From positions 1,922,001 to 1,986,000 of the forward strand of contig OY969885.1 in assembly GCA_963704325.1 (NCBI GenBank): a stretch of 64,000 bases of DNA, given 5' to 3'. The notes below the pieces were generated by a model, which saw only the letters and a list, made by a program, of their open reading frames with translations, searched no databases and was not told where the DNA came from. The DNA is from JALYGJ01 sp963704325 (GTDB lineage Bacteria; Chloroflexota; Limnocylindria; Limnocylindrales; CSP1-4). Below are positions 48,856-58,300 of the stretch, piece after piece. Within the stretch, counting starts at the first letter, position 1. Each line of letters opens with the position of its first letter. A program made the position numbers and the translations under genes.

Positions 48856-50289
48856 GTGGCAGTCGGATCCTCGAATAGCTTCGACCTGATCGTCCTCGGC
48901 GGGGGCACTGGTGGCTATTCGGCCGCATTCCGGGCCGGTCAGCTGGGCCTCAAGGTCGCGCTCATTGACGACCAGCCAAAGCTGGGCGGCACGTGCCTGC
49001 ACTGGGGCTGCATCCCGACCAAGGCGATGCTCGAGTCGGCCGAGATGTACGAGCGCATGCAGCACGCGGCTGATTACGGCATCGTCACCGAGGGGGCCCG
49101 GCTGGACTATGGCGCCGTGGCCAGGCGCCGCCAGGCCGTCGTGGATCGGCTGGCCAAGGGACTCGACAGCCTGGTCAAGAAGAACAAGGTCGAGCACATC
49201 CGCGGCCGAGGAACGCTGCAGGGCGGCAAGAAGGTCCGCGTCGAGACGCTCAATGAAGAGGGCAAGCGCGACGGCGAGCGCGTCCTGGATGCGACGGACG
49301 TCATCCTGGCCAGCGGGTCGCGCGTCAAGTCGCTGCCCGGGCTTGAGCCTGACGGACAGAAGATCATCACCAGCGACGAGGCGACCACGAACGACAAGCT
49401 GCCGGCCAGCATCGTCGTCGTTGGCGGCGGCGCTGTCGGCGTCGAGTTCGCCAGCTTCTACCACGATGCCGGGGTGGAGGTGACGCTGCTCGAGTACCTG
49501 CCCCGCCTTACGCCGCTCGAGGATCTGGAGATCTCAAAGGAGCTCGAACGCTCCTTCCGGCGACGCGGCCTGAAGGTCATCACTGACGCCCGCTTCGACA
49601 CCGCCGCGGTCACCACGGACGACAGCGGCGTGCGCCTGATGGTCGGCAAGGAAGGCGAGGAGCCCAAGGAGCTGCGCGCAGAGCAGATGCTCGTGGCCAC
49701 CGGCCGCGCCCCCAACTCGGACAATGTGGGCCTGGACTCGACGCGGGCCAAGGTCGAGAAGGGCTTCGTCCAGGTTGACGCGCGGATGCGGACCGCGGAG
49801 CCGCACCTGTATGCCATCGGCGACTTGATCGGTGGCCTGTTGCTGGCCCATGTCGCCGCGCACGAGGGCATTGCCGCGGTCCATGCGATCGCCGGCGCGG
49901 AAGCGGAAAAGGTGGACTACCTCAAGATGCCGCGCGCAACCTACTGCCGGCCGCAGATCGCGTCGATCGGCCGGACGCAGGAGGAGTGCGAGCGCGACGG
50001 CCTGGAGATCAAGATCGGCAAGATTCCGTTCCAGGCCGTGGGTAAGGCGCTCATCCGCGGCGAGCACGAGGGCTTCGTCAAGGTCATCGCGGACAAGACG
50101 ACGGACGAGCTTCTCGGCGTGCACATGATCGGCGGCAATGTGACCGATCTGATCAGCGAGGCCAGCGCTGCGATGGTGCTCGAGGCCACGGCCTGGGAGA
50201 TCGGCTCCACCGTGCACCCGCATCCCACGCTGGCCGAGGCGCTCGGTGAGGCCGCGCTCGCGGTCGAGGGGAGGTCGATCAACTTCTGA
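48856..50289 (+). CDS. lpdA: Dihydrolipoyl dehydrogenase (E3)
   Basis: 477-residue FAD enzyme that reoxidises dihydrolipoamide of the 2-oxoacid dehydrogenase complex with NAD+. FAD motif LIVLGGGTGGYSAAFRAGQL; redox disulfide in GGTCLHWGCIPTKA (Cys about 47 and 52); NAD motif VVVGGGAVGVEFASFYHDAG; FAD ribityl-binding YAIGDLIGG; active His/Glu pair in HPHPTLAEALGE near the C-terminus. GTG start. Its stop overlaps the E1-alpha ATG (TGATG at 50287-50291), starting the pdh/bkd-type operon. Confidence 0.95.
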   Translation: MAVGSSNSFDLIVLGGGTGGYSAAFRAGQLGLKVALIDDQPKLGGTCLHWGCIPTKAMLESAEMYERMQHAADYGIVTEGARLDYGAVARRRQAVVDRLAKGLDSLVKKNKVEHIRGRGTLQGGKKVRVETLNEEGKRDGERVLDATDVILASGSRVKSLPGLEPDGQKIITSDEATTNDKLPASIVVVGGGAVGVEFASFYHDAGVEVTLLEYLPRLTPLEDLEISKELERSFRRRGLKVITDARFDTAAVTTDDSGVRLMVGKEGEEPKELRAEQMLVATGRAPNSDNVGLDSTRAKVEKGFVQVDARMRTAEPHLYAIGDLIGGLLLAHVAAHEGIAAVHAIAGAEAEKVDYLKMPRATYCRPQIASIGRTQEECERDGLEIKIGKIPFQAVGKALIRGEHEGFVKVIADKTTDELLGVHMIGGNVTDLISEASAAMVLEATAWEIGSTVHPHPTLAEALGEAALAVEGRSINF

Positions 50290-51453
50290 TGGCACCAACC
50301 AAGGCTCCGGCCAAGACGCCGGCCAAGACTCCGGCAAAGGCTCCGTCCAAGACATCCGCCAGGTCGGACGGTGCCGCGCTTGGCGCAGATCTGGGCCTGT
50401 CGCGCGACGACCTGGTCGAGATGTACAAGCTGATGGCGATCACGCGCGCCGTGGACGAGCGAATGTGGATCCTCAACCGCGCGGGCAAGATCCCATTCGT
50501 CATCAGCGGCCAGGGCCACGAGGGTGCCCAGGTGGGTCTCGCCTTCGGGCTGCGCAAGGGCCACGACTGGATGGTGCCGTACTACCGCAGCGTGGCATCG
50601 CTGATCACATTCGGCATGAGCCCGCGCGAGATCATGCTCGCCCAGTTCGCGCGCGGCGTGGACCCGTCATCCGGCGGCCGCCAGATGCCCGGCCACTACG
50701 GCATCGCCGAACGAAACATCCTGAGCGTCTCGTCGCCGGTCGCGACACAGCTGCTGCACGCGACCGGCATCGCCTGGGCGGCCAAGCTGCGCAAGACGGA
50801 GCAGGTCGTCGATCACCTATATCGGCGAGGGCTCCAGCAACCAGGGTGACTTCCACGAAGGCCTGAACTTCGCCGGTATCCACAAGCTGCCCGTGATCTA
50901 CGTGGTCGAGAACAACGGTTACGCGATCAGCGTGCCGATGGCGCTCCAGTCGGCGGTCGAGGACATCGCCATTCGCGCCGCGGGCTACGCCATGCCCGGC
51001 GTGATCGTCGACGGCGCCGACACGCTGGCCTGCTACAAGGCGGGCAAGGAAGCAATCGAGCGCGCGCGGAGCGGGGAGGGGCCAACCCTGATCGAGGCCA
51101 AGGTCACCCGGCTGACCGCGCACTCGTCTGACGACCAGCACACCAAGTACCGCTCAGCGGAAGAGCTGGAGAGTGAGAAGAGCCGCGACCCGCTGCCTCT
51201 CTTCCGCGATCAGCTGCGCGCGGCGGGCATGCTCGACGACGCGGCTGAGGAACAGATGGTGGCCGAGTCGCGCAAGGTCGTGGAGGACGCGACCGACTGG
51301 GCCGAGGAGCAGACAGACCCGGATCCGGCCACTGCCCAGCGTTACGTGTACGCCGACTCCCCGCCGGCGCGGATGGACGATCCGCTGTGGCAGTCGGAGC
51401 GCTTCATCGGCGATGGTGGCGCGTGGGGCGTGCTGAAGGGCGAGGGCGAGTAG
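50289..51453 (+). CDS. 2-oxoacid dehydrogenase E1 alpha, one apparent +1 indel
   Basis: About 387 residues after repair; thiamine-diphosphate-binding half of the decarboxylase that acts on pyruvate or branched-chain 2-oxoacids. The first ~28 residues are an Ala/Pro/Lys repeat (MAPTKAPAKTPAKTPAK), probably disordered. The core begins MYKLMAITRAVDERMW, with FVISGQGHEGAQVGLAFGLR. One extra base near 50812 splits VVVTYIGEGSSNQGDFHEGL, the ThDP/Mg motif (GEGSSNQGDFHEGLNFAGIH then NNGYAIS). Length 3n+1 agrees with one insertion. E1-beta follows 2 bp after the stop. Confidence 0.92.
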
Positions 51454-51455
51454 CC

Positions 51456-52439
51456 GTGGCGGTCATGACCTATATCGAGTCGATCCGCTCCACGTTGGCC
51501 GAGGAGATGCGGCGCGACGAGTCGATCGTCCTGCTCGGTGAGGACGTGGGCAAGAAGGGCGGCGTCTTCCTGGCCACGGACGGGCTGTTCGACGAGTTCG
51601 GCGGCGACCGCGTGCTGGACACTCCGTTGAGCGAGTCGATGATCGTGGGCGTCTCGATCGGCGCCGCCGTCAACGGCCTGCGCCCGGTGCCGGAGATCCA
51701 GTTCGCCGACTTCATCTTCCCGGCCTTCAACCAGATCCTGTCCGAGGCGGCGCGCATGCGCTTCCGCTCCAACGGCGCGTTCGCGTGTCCCATGACGCTG
51801 CGCGCGCCGTACGGCGGTGGCGTCCATGGCGCGCTGTACCACTCGCAGTCGGTCGAGGCCTTCTTCGCCCACATCCCGGGCCTCAAGGTGGTCATCCCGT
51901 CAAGCCCGTACGACGCTCGCGGGCTGCTGCGCTCTGCAATTCGCGACGATGATCCGGTGCTCTTCTTCGAGCACAAGAAGATGTACCGCTCCGTGCGCGG
52001 CGACGTGCCCGATGCGGACTACACCGTGCCGCTCGGCTCGGCCAAGGTCACGCGCGAGGGGAGTGACGTGACCGTCATCGGCTACGGGCTGATGGCCCAC
52101 TACGCGCTGGAGGCGGCCGACCTGCTCGAGGGGGAGGACATCTCGGTCGAGGTGGTCGACCTGCGCACGCTGCGGCCGCTGGACGGCGAGACGGTCCTGA
52201 ATTCCGTGGTCAAGACGGGCAAGGCGGTTGTTGTCTACGAGGACAACCGATTTGCCGGCTATGGCGCTGAGATCTGCGCCATCCTGGCGGAGGAGGCGTT
52301 CGACTCGCTCGACGGCCCCATCGTCCGCGTCACCGGCCCGGACGTCCCGGGCGTGCCCTACAACCACGTCCTCGAGGACTGGTTCATGCCCAGTCCGGAC
52401 CGCATCGCCGACGCCGTTCGCAGGCTCGCCGCCTACTAG
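51456..52439 (+). CDS. 2-oxoacid dehydrogenase E1 beta
   Basis: 327 residues. Partner of E1-alpha; its N-terminal domain completes the ThDP site with LLGEDVGKKGGVFLATDGLF and LDTPLSESMIVGVSIGAAVN. The substrate-channel loop RAPYGGGVHGALYHSQSVEA has the conserved histidines. The C-terminal transketolase domain ends with VVVYEDNRFAGYGAEICAIL. The phrase GKKGGVF suits the branched-chain/acetoin-like subgroup, so substrate specificity is open. GTG 51456 is used; ATG 51465 is an equal alternative. Confidence 0.94.
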   Translation: MAVMTYIESIRSTLAEEMRRDESIVLLGEDVGKKGGVFLATDGLFDEFGGDRVLDTPLSESMIVGVSIGAAVNGLRPVPEIQFADFIFPAFNQILSEAARMRFRSNGAFACPMTLRAPYGGGVHGALYHSQSVEAFFAHIPGLKVVIPSSPYDARGLLRSAIRDDDPVLFFEHKKMYRSVRGDVPDADYTVPLGSAKVTREGSDVTVIGYGLMAHYALEAADLLEGEDISVEVVDLRTLRPLDGETVLNSVVKTGKAVVVYEDNRFAGYGAEICAILAEEAFDSLDGPIVRVTGPDVPGVPYNHVLEDWFMPSPDRIADAVRRLAAY

Positions 52440-52578
52440 CTCGCGCCCGTGCTCGGCGGCCGACGCTGCCCGCCGCTCGCCGACGCTGCCGTTCTCGTCA
52501 GATAGTCGTCAGGCGAGTCCTATCAAGAAGCGTCTGCAGTTGGGGGCGCCAAATCGCCTCAACCACGCCTCGTTCCTG

Positions 52579-53355
52579 TCACGTAGCCGCCTGACGACTG
52601 GCCGACTGCAAATCGGGCCGCCTGACCCGCTCCCGTCCGCCGCTGCCTTTGATTGCAGTCGTCACACGACCAGCTGACAGAAACCAGAGCCCTGCCATGC
52701 GACCTTCGGGCGATGCCAGCCACCGCCGCACATCGATTGCGCGCATCGGCAGCGCCCGGTCGAACAGTCGGCTCTGGCGCGCAACCCGACGCCGGGCCGT
52801 CGCGGATTCGGAGATGACCAGCAGTCGCGAGACGGCCCCGGCGCGCCACCCGAAGCGCTCCGCGGCGATGGTCGCGCCAAGCCGCTCCTTCTCATCCAGC
52901 TTCCTGAGCACCGCCTCGGCCGAAGCCAGGTCCGTCTTGACCTCAACCACGAGAAGCGTCCGCGTCCCCGCATGCCACGCGAGCAGGTCGAACGAGCCGC
53001 GCTCGCCGTAGCGGGAATACGTGACTTCAATGTGCACCTCCCAGCCAAGGTTGGCCAGGATCTCGGCGATCGTGGCGACCAGCTGGGCATGGTCCTCGTC
53101 GAGCAGCCGGTCGAGCGCGCCGGCCCGCCACCAGATGTCGATCGCGAGCGTCGCGTCCAGCTCGCCCAGGATGCGCCGGAGCACCGGAACGGAGACGTGT
53201 GCGAGGTGGCCGCGCTCCAGCAAGGAGACGCGCGACTGCGAGCATTGTGCCGCCAGCGCCAGGTCCAGCTGGCGCCAGCCACGCCGCCGGCGCAGGGCGC
53301 GCACGACTCGGCCAACGCGCTGGTCGTCCACGTTGACGATCATGGCCAGCGCCAC
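52579..53355 (-). CDS. XRE-type HTH fused to a PD-(D/E)XK nuclease-like domain (copy B)
   Basis: 258 residues from GTG 53355; ATG 53343 (MIVNVDDQRVGRVV) is as likely. The N-terminal helix-turn-helix has RRRGWRQLDLALAAQCSQSR then LLERGHLAHVSVPVL. The middle domain has YSRYGERGSFDLLAWH and LLVVEVKTDL, the same Asp...E-x-K spacing as copy A at 12304-13044, and ATARRRVARQSRLFDRALP matches the copy A C-terminus. The copies align along their whole length at roughly one third identity by eye. It stands on the opposite strand between the E1-beta and E2 genes, interrupting the operon. Function unknown. Confidence 0.75.
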   Translation of the reverse strand: MALAMIVNVDDQRVGRVVRALRRRRGWRQLDLALAAQCSQSRVSLLERGHLAHVSVPVLRRILGELDATLAIDIWWRAGALDRLLDEDHAQLVATIAEILANLGWEVHIEVTYSRYGERGSFDLLAWHAGTRTLLVVEVKTDLASAEAVLRKLDEKERLGATIAAERFGWRAGAVSRLLVISESATARRRVARQSRLFDRALPMRAIDVRRWLASPEGRMAGLWFLSAGRVTTAIKGSGGRERVRRPDLQSASRQAAT

Positions 53356-53442
53356 TTATCGCTCGGTGCACCGCAGATTGGACGCTGCTTCGTGCGATCG
53401 GCGAAACTAGGCGCGATGCAGACGACGTCGGAGGCGCGCTAG

Positions 53443-54939
53443 ATGCCCAAGGTCCAGATGCCGCAGCTCGGCGAGAGCGTCGCCGAGGGCACGATCGGCA
53501 AGTGGCTCAAGCAGCCCGGTGACCATGTCGACAAGTACGAGCCGATCGTCGAGGTCATCACTGACAAGGTCAACGCCGAGGTGCCCTCACCCTTCGAGGG
53601 CACGCTGACCGAGATCCTGGTCCAGGAAGGCGAGACCGTCCCGAACAACACTGACATCGCGATCATCGAAGCCGCCGGCGAGAGCGCTGCGGCGACCGAT
53701 CAGGCACCCGCGCCCGCGCCGGCAGCCGTCGAGACGGCGGAGGCCACGGCGGACGAAGCGGCCGAGCCAGCGGGCGGCCAGGGACCGGCAGGGTCGGACG
53801 AAAGCCCCGAGCGATCTGTTGAGCAGCCGACCGAGCAGCCCGCAGCCCAGCCCGCGACGCCCGCAGCCCAGCCCGCACAGGTCTCGGCCACGACCGCCGT
53901 CGCCGCGCCGCCCACCCAGATGGGCAGCAACGGCGCATCCGGCCCCAACGGCTACAAGGGACCCACCACCCCCGCGGTGCGTCGACTGGCGCGCGAGCAC
54001 AGCATCGACCTCGCCCTCGTCGCCGGGTCCGGCCACGGCGGCCGCGTGACGCGCGACGACGTCCTCAAGTTCGTCGAATCGGGCGGGGCACAGTCCGCCG
54101 CCTCGGCCGGGCAGCAGGCCGGGCAGCAGGCCGCGCAGGCTCAAGCGCAGCAGGCCGCGCCGGCTCAAACTCCACAGGTCGCTCCGGCTCAGGCCGCAGA
54201 GTCGGCTGCGCAGCAACCGTCGCCCGTCGCCCAGGGTGACTCGCTCAAGCAGCCGTCGCCAATGCGCAAGGCGATCGCGGCCCAGATGACCAAGGCGCTC
54301 CAGGTCCCCGTGGCGTACACGGTGATCGAGGTGGACATGTCCGGCGTGGTCGCCCTGCGCGCCAGGGCGAAGGGCCAGTACCAGGCCCAGGAGGGCATCA
54401 GCCTGACCTATGACGCGTTCGTGGCCAAGGCCACGGTCGAGGCGCTCAAGAAGCACGCCGACTTCAACGCCCACTACACGGAAGAGGGCCATTGGCTCCG
54501 CCAGCGGATCAACCTGGGCGTGGCCGTGGCCGTTGAGGACGGCCTGGTCGTGCCGGTCATCAAGAACGCCGACACGCTCAGCATCCACGGGCTCAACCAG
54601 CAGATCCGCGACCTGGCCGACAGGTCCCGCGGCGGCAAGCTCAAGCTGGATGACATCCAGGGCGGCACGTTCACCCTGGACAACACCGGCTGGACCGGCT
54701 CGATCATCACCGCGCCGATCATCAACGCGCCAGAGGTGGGCATCCTGACCATGGAGTCGATCGTCAAGCGACCCGTGGTGGTGGAGACGCCAAACGGCGA
54801 CCTGATCGGCGTCAAGCCGATGATGTACATGTGCCTTGGCTTCGACCACCGAGCCACGGACGGCGCACAGGCGGGCAAGATGGTTGCCGACGTCAAGCGC
54901 TGGCTGGAGGCGGTCGACTCGAACACGGCGATCTGGTAG
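53443..54939 (+). CDS. 2-oxoacid dehydrogenase E2, dihydrolipoamide acyltransferase
   Basis: 498 residues. The lipoyl domain (1-75) has the lipoyl Lys in ITDKVNAEVPSPFEG. A long Ala/Pro/Glu linker follows, then the peripheral-subunit-binding domain (about 172-205; AVRRLAREHSIDLALVAGSG), a second Gln/Ala-rich linker (about 215-265), and the catalytic core (about 270-498) with SPMRKAIAAQMTKALQVPVA, GTFTLDNTGWTGSIITAPII and the active site FDHRATDGAQAGKMVADV. It completes the complex with the E1 genes and lpdA; the HTH-nuclease gene lies between. ATG 53443 follows a GGAGG-like site. Confidence 0.95.
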   Translation: MPKVQMPQLGESVAEGTIGKWLKQPGDHVDKYEPIVEVITDKVNAEVPSPFEGTLTEILVQEGETVPNNTDIAIIEAAGESAAATDQAPAPAPAAVETAEATADEAAEPAGGQGPAGSDESPERSVEQPTEQPAAQPATPAAQPAQVSATTAVAAPPTQMGSNGASGPNGYKGPTTPAVRRLAREHSIDLALVAGSGHGGRVTRDDVLKFVESGGAQSAASAGQQAGQQAAQAQAQQAAPAQTPQVAPAQAAESAAQQPSPVAQGDSLKQPSPMRKAIAAQMTKALQVPVAYTVIEVDMSGVVALRARAKGQYQAQEGISLTYDAFVAKATVEALKKHADFNAHYTEEGHWLRQRINLGVAVAVEDGLVVPVIKNADTLSIHGLNQQIRDLADRSRGGKLKLDDIQGGTFTLDNTGWTGSIITAPIINAPEVGILTMESIVKRPVVVETPNGDLIGVKPMMYMCLGFDHRATDGAQAGKMVADVKRWLEAVDSNTAIW

Positions 54940-55018
54940 CGCCACCCGGCGCACAGCCGCCGGTGCGCAGCCACCGCCGCACACCACTCGCCGCGCGATA
55001 ACCGGTCCGCGGCACACC

Positions 55019-55040
55019 ATTGGTTACCGTCTCAACCAAT
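55019..55040 (+). promoter_or_regulatory. Hairpin-forming element upstream of lipA
   Basis: ATTGGTT (55019-55025) pairs with AACCAAT (55034-55040) around an 8-nt loop, about 55 bp before lipA. It is an AT-richer patch within the 156-bp gap after E2. It could be an operator dyad or a weak attenuator; no T tract follows. Confidence 0.35.
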
Positions 55041-55095
55041 CCGTAACCCAACCGCACGCGACGCCGGACGGCCTGCGGCCCTAAACTCGGCTGTG

Positions 55096-56145
55096 ATGGG
55101 CCGCGAACTGCCGATGTTCCAGGCGCCGGACGCCGGCGCTCATGGTGCGCACCTGCCGACCACGATCGCGATGGGCGGCGGCTCGTTCGATGCACCCGCC
55201 AACGACGGCAGCACTGCGCTCCGCCGCCACCCCGACTGGATCAAGGCGCGCCTGCCGACGGGCGACAACTACCACGACCTCAAGCGCATCCTGCGCGGCC
55301 TGACGCTCAACACGGTGTGCGAGGAGGCCCGCTGCCCCAACATCGGGGAGTGCTGGGAGCAGCGCACGGCGACGATCATGATCCTGGGCGACGTGTGCAC
55401 CCGCGCGTGCGGCTTCTGCGCGGTCAAGACCGGCCGGCCCACCTGGAACGATGCCGACGAGCCGCGCCGCGTTGCCGAGGCCGTGGCGGAGATGAACCTG
55501 GAGCACGTCGTCGTCACGAGCGTCGCGCGCGACGACCTGGCGGACGGTGGCGCACACATTTTCGCGGAAACAATCCGCGCGCTGCGCAACGAATCGCCGG
55601 GCATGGGCGTCGAAGTGTTGATACCGGATTTCAACGGTCAGGACGAGCCATTGCGGACCGTCATGGAGGCCGGCCCGGACATCCTCAATCACAACCTGGA
55701 GACGGTCGAGCGGCTGCAGAAGCCGGTCCGCAAGCGGGCGCGCTACCAGCGCTCTCTGGAAGTGCTGGAGCGAGCCAAGGACTTCGGCCGTCAGATCAGC
55801 GGCAGGGATGGAACAGTGCACACGAAATCGAGCCTTATGGTGGGACTGGGAGAGACGCGCGAGGAGCTCAGCACGGCGTTCCGTGACCTGCGCGCGGTCG
55901 ACTGCGACATCCTGACCATCGGCCAATACCTGCGCCCGTCGGAGGCTCATCTGGCCCTTGAGCGGTACTATCATCCCGCTGAATTTGAAGAGATGAAGGC
56001 CGAGGCTATCGGTCTTGGCTTCAGGCACGTCGAGTCCGGTCCGCTCGTTCGATCGAGCTACCACGCGCGTGACCAGGTGCCGGCGGAGGCGCGCCGCCGG
56101 CGTAGCGCCCACCAGGCCGCACTCGCCGCCAACGGCCTAAGTTGA
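55096..56145 (+). CDS. lipA: Lipoyl synthase
   Basis: 349-residue radical-SAM enzyme that inserts two sulfurs into octanoyl-lysine of E2. The auxiliary [4Fe-4S] cluster ligands are in CEEARCPNIGECW and the SAM cluster ligands in CTRACGFCAVKTG (C-x3-C-x2-C, about residue 101-108). The C-terminal serine ligand is in GPLVRSSYHARDQ. VGLGETREEL and GQYLRPSEAHLALERYYHP are also LipA signatures. ATG 55096 is used; GTG 55093 directly precedes it. Its position right after E2 explains its role. No lipB is seen in the window. Confidence 0.96.
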   Translation: MGRELPMFQAPDAGAHGAHLPTTIAMGGGSFDAPANDGSTALRRHPDWIKARLPTGDNYHDLKRILRGLTLNTVCEEARCPNIGECWEQRTATIMILGDVCTRACGFCAVKTGRPTWNDADEPRRVAEAVAEMNLEHVVVTSVARDDLADGGAHIFAETIRALRNESPGMGVEVLIPDFNGQDEPLRTVMEAGPDILNHNLETVERLQKPVRKRARYQRSLEVLERAKDFGRQISGRDGTVHTKSSLMVGLGETREELSTAFRDLRAVDCDILTIGQYLRPSEAHLALERYYHPAEFEEMKAEAIGLGFRHVESGPLVRSSYHARDQVPAEARRRRSAHQAALAANGLS

Positions 56146-56161
56146 CGCCCACAGGAAACAG

Positions 56162-58270
56162 ATGACCACGGACACCCCCGCCCTCGAGGCAACCCAGCCG
56201 CTGCGCGGTGAGAACGTGCGCCGGCTCGCGCTCAGGATTGGCCTGGGCTTCATTGCGCTGATCGTCGTCAGCGCCGCGCTTGCCTTCACGTACGCGGCGC
56301 TCAACTCGGGCAAGGTGCTGCCCGGCGTGAACATCGCCGGTATCTCCGTCGCCGGGCTGGATCCGGCAGCCGCCGAGCAGCGCCTGCGGACGCAGCTGCC
56401 TGACGTGCGCAGTGGCGCGCTCAACCTGGAGATCGGCCCGCTCCAGCACGCCGTTCCGTATTCGGAGATCGGCCGCGACTACGACATGGACGCCATCGTG
56501 GCGGAGGCCATGAGCGTGGGCCGCGGCGGCAATCCCGTTGAGCAGCTCATCGCCCAGCTGCGCGGCATGTTCGGCGGCGTGGACCTCCAGCCCGCCGTCA
56601 GCTTCAACTCGGAGCTGCTCAGCGGCCGAGTTTCCGCAATCGCTCACGCCGCGCAGGTGACGCCGACCAACGCCACGATCACCCTTACGGATGGCAGCTA
56701 CGTCGTCACGCCCGGCCAGGACGGCATGGCAGTTGACGTTGAGGCCGTGGTTGCTCAGGCGCTGGTTGCGGTCAGCGGCGCGGCAACCGGCGACACGTCA
56801 GTGGTCATTCAGCCCACGATCATCCCGGCCGACGTGGCCACTCCGGCCGCAGAGGCGGCCGTTGCCCGTGCCGAGCTCGTCGTCGCCAGCCCGCTCATCC
56901 TGACCGCCGCATCACAGTCGTCCACGATCAGCATGGACACGCTGCGCCAGTGGGTGACGCTCGAGGAGACCAGCCCCGGCACCTGGACGCTGATGACCGA
57001 CTCGGAGGCTGTTGCCGCGCTCGTCGCGCAGCTCAAGGCCCAGGTGGACCAGCCCGCCGTGGATGCCCAGTTCAACTTCGATGGCACCGAGCCAGTTGCC
57101 GTCGCCGGCGTGGTGGGCCATGAGCTGAACGCAATCGGCTCGGTTGATGCGATCGTCGCCGCCCTGACCGCCAGGGCTGACGGCGGCACCGCCAGCCAGG
57201 TGACGCTGCCCGTGGACTCCACGGAGCCCGCATTCACAACGGCAGAGGCCCAGGCGCTCGTGGGCAGGGTGGAACTGCTCGGCACCTGGACCACCAACTA
57301 CGTGCCCAGCACGCGCAACAACGCCGGCATCAACATCCGCCGGCCCACGGAGCTGATCGATGGGTTCGTCGTGCAGCCCGGCGGCGAGTTCGACTTCATC
57401 GACGTCGCCGGCCCCATCACGCGCACCAACGGCTACGGCGACGGTGCGGCAATCATCGGCGGCAACACGCGCGAAGAGGGCGTGCTGGGCGGCGGCCTCT
57501 GCTCGGCCTCCACCACGATCTACAACGCTGCGCTGCGCGCCGGCTTCGACATTGGCGCCCGGCGCAATCACGCCTACTACATCAACCGCTATCCGGTCGG
57601 CCTGGACGCCACGATCTGGATCAGCGGCTCGTACCGCCAGACGGTCGAGTTCTTCAACGACAGCGAGTACCCCGTCGTCATTCGCGGCATCAACAAGAAG
57701 CGCAAGGTCACGTACGAGATCTGGGGCGTGTCCGATGGCCGCACGGTGACCCTCTCTGACGCGGTGGTGACCAACGAGCGCGAGGCGAGCGAGTTCTACG
57801 AGTTCACGGACTCGCTCCCCGGGCGCGTGACGGAGCGCAAGGAGTACCGCGCCGACGGCTTCACGTCAGTCGTGACGCGCACCGTGCGCGATGCCGCGGG
57901 CAACATCATCCACACCGACTCGATCCGCTCCAGCTACCGCCGCGTGGACGGCATCATCCTCGTCGGCCGCGTGGCGGGCGACCCGCCGGCCGGCACGCGC
58001 ATCCCCGCCGGCCAGGGCCTGCCTCCGGCCCCGCGACCGACCGATCCGCCGGGCACTCCGCGACCGACCAATCCGCCAGGCCCGAATCCGACCAATCCTC
58101 CGCCGACCAAGTCCCCCACGCCAGACGCCGACGCGCCGACGCCGTACCGGAGCCGCCGTCGCAACCGAGCCTCCAGCCCGCAAGTCCTTAGCGCCACCAG
58201 CCGGCCTAACCGCCTAATCGCCAACAGCCGTGTATTCGCAAGGCTTTGGGGCCTCGCGGTCAGTGCCTAA
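56162..58270 (+). CDS. VanW family protein 1
   Basis: 702 residues. A cytoplasmic N-terminus and one TM (about 20-42, LRIGLGFIALIVVSAALAFT) lead to an outward-facing part with two PG_binding_4-like domains (PGVNIAGISVAGLDPAAAEQ; VLPGV-I-G repeats the pattern of the YoaR family), then the VanW domain (about 380-510) with LIDGFVVQPGGEFDFIDVAG, GGGLCSASTTIYNAALRAGF and ARRNHAYYINRYPVGLDATI. A G5-like region and a long Pro/Thr/Asn tail follow. The last ~40 residues are basic and out of character; if one base were missing near 58144 the tail would end VPEPPSQPSLQPASP at 58191. Function in the cell wall is suspected, not known. Confidence 0.88.
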   Translation: MTTDTPALEATQPLRGENVRRLALRIGLGFIALIVVSAALAFTYAALNSGKVLPGVNIAGISVAGLDPAAAEQRLRTQLPDVRSGALNLEIGPLQHAVPYSEIGRDYDMDAIVAEAMSVGRGGNPVEQLIAQLRGMFGGVDLQPAVSFNSELLSGRVSAIAHAAQVTPTNATITLTDGSYVVTPGQDGMAVDVEAVVAQALVAVSGAATGDTSVVIQPTIIPADVATPAAEAAVARAELVVASPLILTAASQSSTISMDTLRQWVTLEETSPGTWTLMTDSEAVAALVAQLKAQVDQPAVDAQFNFDGTEPVAVAGVVGHELNAIGSVDAIVAALTARADGGTASQVTLPVDSTEPAFTTAEAQALVGRVELLGTWTTNYVPSTRNNAGINIRRPTELIDGFVVQPGGEFDFIDVAGPITRTNGYGDGAAIIGGNTREEGVLGGGLCSASTTIYNAALRAGFDIGARRNHAYYINRYPVGLDATIWISGSYRQTVEFFNDSEYPVVIRGINKKRKVTYEIWGVSDGRTVTLSDAVVTNEREASEFYEFTDSLPGRVTERKEYRADGFTSVVTRTVRDAAGNIIHTDSIRSSYRRVDGIILVGRVAGDPPAGTRIPAGQGLPPAPRPTDPPGTPRPTNPPGPNPTNPPPTKSPTPDADAPTPYRSRRRNRASSPQVLSATSRPNRLIANSRVFARLWGLAVSA

Positions 58271-58300
58271 ATTCACGATAGATGCCACAATCGGGACTCC

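Noticed and set aside
48202..49464. Minus-strand open frame of 420 codons over plsY and lpd
   Set aside because: Overlaps plsY in another frame and lpd in antisense; no protein features.
50292..50370. Repetitive CCGGCCAAGACG-like tract considered as a DNA repeat element
   Set aside because: It encodes the Ala-Lys-Pro-rich E1-alpha N-terminus in frame; ordinary low-complexity coding sequence.
53587..55020. Minus-strand open frame of 477 codons across the E2 gene
   Set aside because: Antisense shadow of a well-supported E2 gene; the translation is Arg/Gly/Leu-rich with no domain, as expected in high-GC DNA.
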